Assembly: GCA_913064755.1 (NCBI GenBank)
Contig: CAJYBQ010000011.1
Span: forward strand, 1 to 20,373
From: an uncultured Alphaproteobacteria bacterium
GTDB lineage: Bacteria > Pseudomonadota > Alphaproteobacteria > Minwuiales > Minwuiaceae
DNA: 20,373 bases
Direction of reading: 5' to 3'
Both the position numbers and the translations under genes were made by a program. This document shows, piece after piece, positions 14,336 to 20,373 of this stretch. How positions within the stretch are numbered: the first letter of the stretch is position 1; each line of letters begins with the position of its first letter. Under the pieces are notes generated by a model. That model did not search any database, was not told where the DNA came from, and saw nothing but the letters and a program-made list of their open reading frames with translations.

Positions 14336-15661
14336 TCAGACCAGCATGGAGAACAGCAGGGTCGCGATACCGAGGAACGAGAAGAAGCCGACGATGTCCG
14401 TGACCGTCGTCAGGATGATCGACGATGCGACCGCCGGGTCCTGTTTCAGCCTTGCCAGGATGATGGGCACCAGCGCGCCGGAGGTACCGGCCGCGACCAT
14501 CGAGATGATCATGGATACCACGATGACCAGCATCAGGCCGGGATTGCCACTCCAGATCAGCACCCCGATTCCGCATGTCAGGGCGATGCCGATACCGTTC
14601 AACAGGCCGGCCTGGACTTCCTTGCGCGTGACACGCACCCAGTCGGCCACCCGGATTTCCCGCAGCGCCAGGCCACGCATGGTGACGGCCAGGGCCTGTG
14701 CCCCGGCATTGCCCGACTGACCGGCAACGACCGGCAGCAGGATGGCGAGTGCGGTGACCTGGGCAATCGTGTTCTCGAACACGCCAACGACGGATGCGGC
14801 CAGGAAGGCGGTCAGCAGGTTGATCTGCAACCAGGGCTGGCGCTTGCGCACCGCGAACAGGCTGGTGGACAGCGCGTTCTCGTCGCGACTGCCGCCGACC
14901 ATGGTCTGGGCGGCCGATGTCGCGTCAGCCCGCACGGCCTCGATCATTGCCTGGTTGCCGACCAGGCCGATCGGGCGACCATCGGGGCCGATCACCGGCA
15001 ATTCGCCGATATGCAGCTTCTCGAACGTCTCCGCGATCGTCGTCTGCGGGTCCATCGGCGACAGCGCTGCCGGGACGCCGACCGTCAACTCCGACAGTTG
15101 CTGTGCCGGATCGGCCAGCAGCAGGGCCTTGCACTGGACACGCCCGGTCAGGCGGCCCTCGTCATCCGTCACCAGGATGGAGACCGGCTGGTAGTCCGGG
15201 GTCTGTCGCAACAGGCGGATCGCGGCCTCGACGCTGGCCGAATGCCTCAGGACGATGACACCGGTCTGCATCAGTTGCCCGGCCGTGCCCGGCGGGAAGC
15301 TCAGTATCTCGTCGATCTCGCGGTGAACGCTGCCGCCGACCTCGTTCAGGATCCTCTCCCGACGCTCCGGCTCGAACGGTTTCAGCAGGCGCGCGGCATC
15401 GCCGCGGTCGATCCGTGTCACCAGCAGCTTGATGACATCATCGTCCAGCATCGGTGCCACGGCAGCGGCCTGCCCGGACGAGATATGACGCCAGCTGCTG
15501 ACCAGGTGGTCGGGGTCCATCGGGCGCAGGGCGGCCACGACCTGCTCCGCCTCCAGTTCGTCCAGTCCGGCGGCGGCTTCCCGCGGGAATCTCTCGGCAT
15601 AGGCCGTGACCAGCAGCAGCAGGTCGCCATCGGCCGCCGGTGTCGCCGTTTCGACGCTCAT
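14336..15661 (-). CDS. mgtE: Magnesium channel/transporter MgtE
   Basis: A 441-residue MgtE (SLC41-like) channel, close to the usual 450. The order is the N domain of helical repeats (about 10-125), PPGTAGQLM (123-131) opening CBS1 (to about 185), CBS2 (about 192-246), a plug-helix linker, then RKRQPWL (272-278) and five membrane helices. The pore signature GQSGNAGAQ (314-322) and the conserved ion-site Asp422 (TTVTD) are present. In characterised MgtE, Mg2+ binding to the cytosolic domains closes the pore when the cell is Mg2+-replete. It overlaps the upstream N/CBS gene by 4 bases (ATGA) with GGGAGGA upstream, so it is translationally coupled and third in the operon. Other divalent ions are possible substrates. 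Confidence 0.92.
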   Translation of the reverse strand: MSVETATPAADGDLLLLVTAYAERFPREAAAGLDELEAEQVVAALRPMDPDHLVSSWRHISSGQAAAVAPMLDDDVIKLLVTRIDRGDAARLLKPFEPERRERILNEVGGSVHREIDEILSFPPGTAGQLMQTGVIVLRHSASVEAAIRLLRQTPDYQPVSILVTDDEGRLTGRVQCKALLLADPAQQLSELTVGVPAALSPMDPQTTIAETFEKLHIGELPVIGPDGRPIGLVGNQAMIEAVRADATSAAQTMVGGSRDENALSTSLFAVRKRQPWLQINLLTAFLAASVVGVFENTIAQVTALAILLPVVAGQSGNAGAQALAVTMRGLALREIRVADWVRVTRKEVQAGLLNGIGIALTCGIGVLIWSGNPGLMLVIVVSMIISMVAAGTSGALVPIILARLKQDPAVASSIILTTVTDIVGFFSFLGIATLLFSMLV

Positions 15662-16503
15662 GCCCGGTCCTCCCGGGTCTCGGGTGTGGTGCGCCCGGCA
15701 AGCAGGGCCGTCATGGTTCCGGCAAGACCGGTTTCCAGGGTCACGATGGTTCCCAGGGCAGAATGCTTGCTGCTGTCGTGATGTGCGGCCGTGCCGGCCT
15801 GCAATGCCCGGCGCAACTCGCCGTAGCCGATGCAGCCGACCAGGCGGCCACGGCGATCGACGGCGGGCCTGACCTCGTGGTTCAGCCAGTCTTCGTCATC
15901 AACGGCCATGTGAACGGCTGCCGCTGCTGACAGCGGCGCGACCTCGTCCGTCGGCAGGTCGGCGATCAACGTGTCCGGGGCTGCCCGCATCAGGTCCAGC
16001 GCCGACAGGGCGCCGATGGGCTTGTTGCCGCCATCCACCAGGTAGATCGGCGCGCCTGCCGCCGGGCGGGTCTTCCGCACGCGACCGGTGACGGTCTCGA
16101 CCGTTTCGGCGCCCCTGGCACGAACGATCTCGGTCGCCATCAGGGCACCGACCGAGGATTTCGGCTGGCTCATGACAAGCGCGACACGGGCACGCAGTGT
16201 CTTCGGCAGGCTGTCCAGCAAGGCGGTCGAATGGCTGTCGTGAGCCTGTCGCAGCATGCGCGCGATGTCGGACGGGGCCATGCTGCGGACCAGGGTCGCG
16301 CGCTCCGAATCCGGCATGCCGAGCAGGACGGGCAACGCTACTCGAGGGTCCATGTGGTCCAGCAGCTTGCGGGCGGATTCCCTGTCGAGACGCCCCATGA
16401 CTGCGCCAACGCGCTCGGGTTCCCAGTCGTTCATGGCGCGTGCCGCGGCACTGGGATGTTCGATGATGAACTGGGTCACGATCTGGGTGAGGGGATCACG
16501 CAT
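15658..16503 (-). CDS. Soluble MgtE N-domain plus CBS-pair protein, no membrane part
   Basis: A 281-residue protein that looks like the cytosolic half of MgtE alone. Helical MgtE_N-type repeats fill about residues 5-115 (AVMGRLDRESARKLLDHMDP, then VLLGMPDSERATLVRSMAP). The segment QPKSSVGALMATEIV (113-127) matches the MgtE linker into CBS1, which spans about 118-172 (YLVDGGNKPIGALSALDLM). CBS2 is about 180-235 (VDRRGRLVGCIGYGELRRAL). No membrane helices follow, only a short tail with HHDSSKHS. In MgtE these domains sense Mg2+, and the CBS pair may bind adenine nucleotides. The obvious inference is a regulatory partner for the next gene, MgtE, or for the MscS-type channel upstream. It overlaps both neighbours (8 and 4 bases). 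GGGGAGGA precedes ATG 16503. Confidence 0.85.
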   Translation of the reverse strand: MRDPLTQIVTQFIIEHPSAAARAMNDWEPERVGAVMGRLDRESARKLLDHMDPRVALPVLLGMPDSERATLVRSMAPSDIARMLRQAHDSHSTALLDSLPKTLRARVALVMSQPKSSVGALMATEIVRARGAETVETVTGRVRKTRPAAGAPIYLVDGGNKPIGALSALDLMRAAPDTLIADLPTDEVAPLSAAAAVHMAVDDEDWLNHEVRPAVDRRGRLVGCIGYGELRRALQAGTAAHHDSSKHSALGTIVTLETGLAGTMTALLAGRTTPETREDRA

Positions 16504-17329
16504 CGCTCACGTCCTCCCCGATGATCGTGCTGGTTTGCTCGAGGAAGGTCTTGGCGGGGATCGATGCCCGGCCCTGTTCTGTCTCGATGACCACCGCAAC
16601 CGGGGTCATGGCCAGGATGGTTCCCTCCAGGGTGCCGACGCGCACGCGTTCCCCCACCCGGTAGTCCGCGCCCAGGTGGCGGGCACCGATCAGGTTCGCG
16701 ACCAGGGTGCGGGCACCCAGTCCGAAGGCAAGGGCCGCGCCGCCCAGAATGGCCGCCAGCACGATGCCGACAACGGTGATGACGATGGTGACGTCGATGC
16801 CGACCTGGTCGACACCGACGATCAGCAGCATCCCGACGGTCACCGCCTGCAGCGTGCGGCCCGTGACCTCCCGCTGCGTCGTCGACAGGGACGTCAGCAT
16901 GTTCACCGACACCCGGTAGGCCAGGTTGCCGATGACCAGGCCCGCGCCGATGATCAGCAGCCCTGAAAGGATGCTGGGCAGCCAGATGATCAGTTCTTCC
17001 AGCCAGGCGGACAGGACATCCAGGCCCAGCATGCTGCCGGCAGTGGCCAGGAACAGCACCATGATCGACCAGTAGACGATGTCGCCGAGAATGCGGCCGA
17101 GGGGGCGTCCCCCGGCGACATCGGCAAGGCCCAGCGGCATGCGATCCGTCAGGCGGCCCAATCCACCGGACAGGCGCAGCGTCACCGCGCGCAGCAACCG
17201 GGCAACGATCCAGCCCGCAAGTGCCAGCAATAGCGCGGCGACCAGGTTGGGCAGGAACGCGATGAACTGTGCCATCAGGCCGGAAAGCGTGATCAGAACG
17301 GATTCCGAAAGTCCGGACATCTTTTCCAT
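16496..17329 (-). CDS. MscS-family small-conductance mechanosensitive channel, compact form
   Basis: A 277-residue membrane protein. Several hydrophobic helices occupy about residues 8-205. The last is the pore-lining TM3 type (AAILGGAALAFGLGARTLVANLIG, about 188-211), rich in Gly and Ala like MscS. Next comes the MscS beta domain: YRVGERVRVGTLEGTI, then VAVVIETEQGRASIPAKTF, the usual place for IPN. The protein stops right after it (IIGEDVSDA), so the large C-terminal alpha/beta cage domain of E. coli MscS is missing. It releases ions or solutes when the inner membrane is under tension. ATG 17329 is the family-like start; a TTG at 17338 is an alternative with AAGGG close by. It is the first gene of the operon, overlapping the next by 8 bases. 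Confidence 0.87.
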   Translation of the reverse strand: MEKMSGLSESVLITLSGLMAQFIAFLPNLVAALLLALAGWIVARLLRAVTLRLSGGLGRLTDRMPLGLADVAGGRPLGRILGDIVYWSIMVLFLATAGSMLGLDVLSAWLEELIIWLPSILSGLLIIGAGLVIGNLAYRVSVNMLTSLSTTQREVTGRTLQAVTVGMLLIVGVDQVGIDVTIVITVVGIVLAAILGGAALAFGLGARTLVANLIGARHLGADYRVGERVRVGTLEGTILAMTPVAVVIETEQGRASIPAKTFLEQTSTIIGEDVSDA

Positions 17330-17377
17330 GTTCGGCAATTTCCCTTGCTTGGAAGTGACCGCACCTGACAGATGCAG

Positions 17378-17397
17378 TCAGGGGTCCATACCCCTGA
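17378..17397. promoter_or_regulatory. Perfect inverted repeat in the mscS-nth divergent region
   Basis: TCAGGGGT-CCAT-ACCCCTGA is an 8+8 perfect inverted repeat with a 4-base loop. It sits at the expected transcription start of the mscS operon, next to the -10 box at 17397-17402. It could be an operator or a leader hairpin. There is no T-run on either side. Confidence 0.45.
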
Positions 17398-17423
17398 TCA
17401 TAGCAGCATCCCGCTCAGGTCAC
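17397..17423 (-). promoter_or_regulatory. Possible promoter of the mscS-mgtE operon
   Basis: On the minus strand: GTGACC (17423-17418), a 15-base spacer, TATGAT (17402-17397). The -10 is strong, while the -35 is moderate and the spacing short. The leader to mscS would be about 60 bases. Confidence 0.35.
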
Positions 17424-17431
17424 GGCTTTTG

Positions 17432-17459
17432 TTGAATTTATGTTCGCATCCGGAATACT
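17432..17459 (+). promoter_or_regulatory. Possible promoter of nth
   Basis: TTGAAT (17432-17437), a 16-base spacer, AATACT (17454-17459), about 30 bases before the nth ATG. Both boxes are partial matches. Confidence 0.3.
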
Positions 17460-17490
17460 GAGTGGCGGAAATGGAACAGTGAGGCGACGT

Positions 17491-18135
17491 ATGGCGCGGA
17501 TGAAGAATGCGGACGTGGAGGTGTTCTTCCAGCGTCTGTCCGATGCGAACCCGGAACCGAAGGGGGAACTGGACTATTCCAATGCCTTCACCTTGCTGGT
17601 TGCCGTGGTGCTGTCGGCCCAGGCAACGGACGTGGGGGTGAACCGTGCCACGGGTCCGCTGTTCAAGGTGGCGGACACGCCGCGGGCGATGCTGGCGCTG
17701 GGCGAGGATGCCGTCCGGGACTACATCAAGACCATCGGCCTGTATCGCAACAAGGCAAAGAACGTGATCCTGCTGAGCCGGCAATTGCTGGACCGCCACG
17801 GCGGCGAGGTGCCGGACACGCGGGAGGAACTGGAGCAACTGGCGGGGGTCGGTCGCAAGACCGCCAACGTGGTTCTGAACATCTGGTTCGGACAGCCGAC
17901 CATCGCGGTGGACACGCATCTCTTCCGGGTCGGCAACCGCACCGGACTGGCGGCGGGCAAGACCCCGCTGGCCGTGGAGACAATCCTGGAGAAACGCATC
18001 CCGGCGCGGTTCATGCGTCACGCGCACCACTGGCTGATCCTGCACGGACGCTATGTCTGCAAGGCCCGCAAGCCGGATTGCCCGCGCTGCCGGGTCAGCG
18101 ACATATGCGGTTTCAAGGACAAGACGTTGGCGTAG
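17491..18135 (+). CDS. nth: Endonuclease III (DNA glycosylase/AP lyase)
   Basis: A 214-residue endonuclease III, close to the E. coli length of 211. The helix-hairpin-helix LAGVGRKTANVVLN (117-130) contains the catalytic Lys123. Asp141 follows in VDTHLFRVGNR. The [4Fe-4S] cluster is complete: Cys190, Cys197, Cys200 and Cys206, spaced 6-2-5. The enzyme removes oxidised pyrimidines and cuts the abasic strand in base excision repair. ATG 17491 is chosen for GAGG six or seven bases upstream and for the length; the frame is open back to 17440. It is divergent from the mscS operon, and the MaoC gene follows after 38 bases. Confidence 0.95.
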   Translation: MARMKNADVEVFFQRLSDANPEPKGELDYSNAFTLLVAVVLSAQATDVGVNRATGPLFKVADTPRAMLALGEDAVRDYIKTIGLYRNKAKNVILLSRQLLDRHGGEVPDTREELEQLAGVGRKTANVVLNIWFGQPTIAVDTHLFRVGNRTGLAAGKTPLAVETILEKRIPARFMRHAHHWLILHGRYVCKARKPDCPRCRVSDICGFKDKTLA

Positions 18136-18173
18136 CATGCGCCGGGTGCACACGATCACCGGGGAGGGTGAAC

Positions 18174-18692
18174 ATGGTCAGGAACATCAGGGATGTCGGC
18201 GGCGGGCCGGTCGGCGGTCGGCGGTTGCGGGAATCGTTCGGCCGCTGCTTCGAGGATTTCACGGTGGGCGACATCTACGAACATCGACCCGGGCGCACGA
18301 TCTCCGAGGCCGACAATACCTGGTTCACCCTGTTGACCATGAACCAGCATCCGCTGCACTTCGACCATGCCTATGCCGCGAAGTCGGAGTTCGGCCGACC
18401 GATCGTCAATTCCGCCCTCACCCTTTCCGTGGTCACGGGGCTGAGTGTCTCGGATGTCAGTCAGAAGGCGGTGGCCAACCTGGGCTGGACCGATATCCGC
18501 ATGCCTGCGCCGGTGTTTCACGGCGATACGCTGACGGCGGAATCCGAGGTGCTGGAAACCCGTGCCTCCGGCTCGCGCCCCGACGACGGGATCGTCACGG
18601 TGGAGACCCGTGGTTTCAAGCAGGACGGCACGCTGGTGATATCCTACCGTCGCACCGTCCTGGTGCCCCGAAGGGGTCACGAGATCGACTGA
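18174..18692 (+). CDS. MaoC family dehydratase, single hotdog
   Basis: A 172-residue single-hotdog MaoC protein. The catalytic stretch TISEADNTWFTLLTMNQHPLH (about 42-62) carries the Asp47 and the N-H-P-H pattern of this group. FGRPIVNSALTLSVVTGL (73-90) is the central hotdog helix, and FHGDTLTAESEVLETR (115-130) is a typical strand pair. The family hydrates or dehydrates enoyl-CoA or acyl-CoA thioesters; near relatives include mesaconyl-type hydratases. ATG 18174 has GGGGAGGG five bases upstream. It lies 38 bases after nth and 33 bases before an acyl-CoA dehydrogenase gene on the same strand. The pair with the dehydrogenase suggests a CoA-thioester degradation step, substrate unknown. Confidence 0.88.
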   Translation: MVRNIRDVGGGPVGGRRLRESFGRCFEDFTVGDIYEHRPGRTISEADNTWFTLLTMNQHPLHFDHAYAAKSEFGRPIVNSALTLSVVTGLSVSDVSQKAVANLGWTDIRMPAPVFHGDTLTAESEVLETRASGSRPDDGIVTVETRGFKQDGTLVISYRRTVLVPRRGHEID

Positions 18693-18725
18693 CGGGGCCT
18701 GCAATCATCCCGGGGAGGGAACGCA

Positions 18726-19910
18726 ATGACAGACACGGATCGCCAGATCGTCGGGCGGAGTGGGGAATCCATAACCGAGGCGGATGAACGGCAATTGATG
18801 GATGCCATCGACCGCTGGCTGGAACGCGACGTCCGCGACCGGGTGCTGGAACTCGAACATGCGGAGGCCTATCCGCACGAGATGGTGGCGCAGATGCGTG
18901 ACCTGGGCCTGTTCGGGGCCACGATCGGTCGGGAGTGGGGCGGGCTCGGCCTTCCCGCCCAGACCTATTCGAAGATCGTCGCGCGCATCTCGGAGGTCTG
19001 GATGTCGCTGACCGGGATCTTCAATTCCCACCTGATGATGGCCGCGGCGGTGGAAAGGTTCGGGACGGACGCGCAGAAATCCCGCTTCCTGCCCCGCTTC
19101 GCCAGTGGCGACCTGCGCGGTGGCCTGGCCCTGACCGAACCCCACTGCGGCACCGACCTGCAGGCCATCCGCACCCGCGCCGTGCGTGATGGCGACACCT
19201 ACGTGATCAACGGGGCCAAGACCTGGATCTCGAACGGTATCGAGGGCGGCTGTGTTGCCCTGCTGGTCAAGACGGATTGGGACATCGAACCGCGCCACAA
19301 GGGCATCAGTCTCTTCATCGCGGAGAAGGGCCCCGGTTTCTCGACCGGCCGGAAGCTGAAGAAACTCGGCTACAAGGGCATCGATTCGGCCGAACTGGTC
19401 TTCGAGGACTATCGGCTGCCTGCCGCCAACCTGATCGGCGGCGTGCCGGGGCAGGGGTTCCGGCAGACGGTCGGCGGGCTGGAACTGGGCCGGATCAACA
19501 TCGCGGCCCGCGGTGTCGGCGTTGCACAGGCCGCCCTGGACCGCGCCATCGAATATGCGCAGGTGCGCGAGAGCATGGGAAAGCCGATCGGGGAGCACCA
19601 GGCGATCCAGCTCAAGATCGGCGACATGGCGACCAGGTGCCGGGCCGCGCGCCTGCTCACCGAAGACGCTGCCAGGGCTTACGACCGGGGGGAGCGCTGC
19701 GACATGGAGGCGGGCATGGCAAAGCTGTTCGCCTCGGAAACCGCGCTGGAGAACGCCACCGAATGCATGCGCATCCACGGGGCCTACGGCTACAGCCAGG
19801 AATATCACGTGGAACGCTATTTCCGCGATGCGCCGCTGATGTGCATCGGGGAAGGAACGAACGAGATGCAGCGCATCATCATCGCCCGCCAGATGCTCGC
19901 ACGAGGGTAG
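18726..19910 (+). CDS. Acyl-CoA dehydrogenase
   Basis: A 394-residue flavin-dependent acyl-CoA dehydrogenase of normal length. The N-terminal helical domain (about 18-130) is followed by the FAD/substrate beta domain with LTEPHCGTD (136-144). The C-terminal helical domain ends with the family signature around IGEGTNEMQR (374-383), where Glu376 is the expected catalytic base. It oxidises an acyl-CoA to the 2-enoyl-CoA and passes electrons to ETF. GGGGAGGG precedes ATG 18726. It is 33 bases after the MaoC gene, so the two probably act in sequence: desaturation, then hydration. Chain length and branching cannot be read from the sequence. Confidence 0.95.
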   Translation: MTDTDRQIVGRSGESITEADERQLMDAIDRWLERDVRDRVLELEHAEAYPHEMVAQMRDLGLFGATIGREWGGLGLPAQTYSKIVARISEVWMSLTGIFNSHLMMAAAVERFGTDAQKSRFLPRFASGDLRGGLALTEPHCGTDLQAIRTRAVRDGDTYVINGAKTWISNGIEGGCVALLVKTDWDIEPRHKGISLFIAEKGPGFSTGRKLKKLGYKGIDSAELVFEDYRLPAANLIGGVPGQGFRQTVGGLELGRINIAARGVGVAQAALDRAIEYAQVRESMGKPIGEHQAIQLKIGDMATRCRAARLLTEDAARAYDRGERCDMEAGMAKLFASETALENATECMRIHGAYGYSQEYHVERYFRDAPLMCIGEGTNEMQRIIIARQMLARG

Positions 19911-19956
19911 CCCGGCGATCGGTCAGATCGTCGGTGCAGAAGGTTCCCGGCTCCGC

Positions 19957-19991
19957 CCCTCCCCCGTCCGGTTGACCTGAACGGGGAAGGG
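19957..19991. terminator. Hairpin between convergent acyl-CoA dehydrogenase and M23 peptidase genes
   Basis: CCCTCCCCCGT (19957-19967) pairs with ACGGGGAAGGG (19981-19991) with one C-A mismatch and a 13-base loop. It lies between two convergent genes and could act on both strands. There is no T-run on either side. Confidence 0.4.
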
Positions 19992-20026
19992 AGAGCGGGC
20001 AAGGCGCGTCGGAACCCGGAACCGGC

Positions 20027-20373
20027 CTACTTCGCGGCAACGGCCTCTGCAGGTGCCTCGGCGCTGTCGATCTCGTCCAGCCAGGGCAGGTTGGCGGCCG
20101 TGGCTTCCATCTTTCCGCGATGGGCCTGGAAGGCATTCAGGTTCGCACCGGCCAGCTTGATACCCGTAGGCAGCTTGATCGACAGCGGATTGACCTGTTT
20201 GCCGTTCTTCAGCACCTCGTAATGCAGATGCGGGCCGGTCGACCGCCCGCTAGTGCCGACATAGCCGATGACGTCGCCCTGACGGACCCGTTTGCCGCTG
20301 CGGATACCCTTGGCGTAGCCGCGCAGATGCGCATAGGCGGTCTTGAAGGTGCCATTGTGGCGGATGCGGATAT
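20027..20373 (-). CDS. M23 family peptidoglycan endopeptidase (LytM type), C-terminal part
   Basis: The C-terminal 114 residues of a zinc metallopeptidase; the gene runs off the right edge, so the N-terminal part is not in the window. The M23 pattern is clear. YAHL (with catalytic His), a KRVRQGDVIGYVGTSGRSTG strand-turn and HLHYEVLKNGKQVNP (with zinc-binding His) are all present. Enzymes of this type cut peptidoglycan cross-links in the periplasm during growth, division or septum opening. After the domain is a tail of about 50 residues with an Ala/Glu-rich end, which is common in alphaproteobacterial forms. Whether the start carries a signal peptide or a coiled coil cannot be seen. Confidence 0.92.
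   Translation of the reverse strand, partial: IRIRHNGTFKTAYAHLRGYAKGIRSGKRVRQGDVIGYVGTSGRSTGPHLHYEVLKNGKQVNPLSIKLPTGIKLAGANLNAFQAHRGKMEATAANLPWLDEIDSAEAPAEAVAAK

Noticed and set aside
13053..15781. Long plus-strand frames opposite the DMT and mgtE genes
   Set aside because: Their composition is Asp/Gln/His/Arg-rich shadow; the minus-strand proteins have membrane helices and known motifs.
17330..17396. Mg2+ riboswitch (M-box or mgtA leader) before the mscS-mgtE operon
   Set aside because: The likely leader is only about 60 bases, too short for an M-box, and only one simple hairpin is seen.

Overview
The window is high-GC, densely packed bacterial DNA. It carries a LIV-type ABC importer of the alphaproteobacterial kind, split MFE-2-like beta-oxidation enzymes, a PilZ protein, a two-domain DUF427 protein and a TTC38-like TPR protein. 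Together these suggest a Rhodospirillales-like alphaproteobacterium. This placement rests on protein character and gene content only. I saw no rRNA, tRNA, CRISPR array, transposase or phage gene, so this looks like ordinary chromosome.

Left part (1-1997): the 3' end of a BY-type tyrosine autokinase for exopolysaccharide, whose 5' part in this window does not look like a kinase; a small ABM-type monooxygenase; and, on the minus strand, a PilZ (c-di-GMP receptor type) protein. A 307-base gap (1691-1997) contains a long terminator-like hairpin.

Catabolic and uptake block (1998-10067): a minus-strand operon reads zinc alcohol dehydrogenase, then an SDR of the (3R)-hydroxyacyl-CoA dehydrogenase type, then a double-hotdog MaoC hydratase. 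Divergent from it is a complete plus-strand ABC importer, livG-livF-livH-livM plus a periplasmic binding protein, closed by a strong intrinsic terminator. The 285-base divergent region holds a good sigma-70-like promoter for each direction and three short perfect palindromes, so the two units are probably co-regulated. The simplest reading is import of an amino-acid-like, aromatic or short acid substrate, with oxidation through alcohol and CoA-thioester steps. The substrate cannot be read from the sequence.

Middle block (10108-14195): a class I methyltransferase-like protein, a TTC38-like TPR protein with a TTG start, a tandem DUF427 protein, and a DMT/EamA permease.

Ion transport operon (14336-17329, minus): a compact MscS-family channel, a soluble protein with only the regulatory half of MgtE (N domain plus CBS pair), and a full MgtE Mg2+ channel. 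The genes overlap by 8 and 4 bases, so they are probably translationally coupled. This three-gene unit is the most interesting candidate system in the window.

Right part (17491-20373): endonuclease III (nth), then a single-hotdog MaoC dehydratase and an acyl-CoA dehydrogenase on the plus strand, and on the minus strand the C-terminal part of an M23 peptidoglycan endopeptidase that runs off the window.
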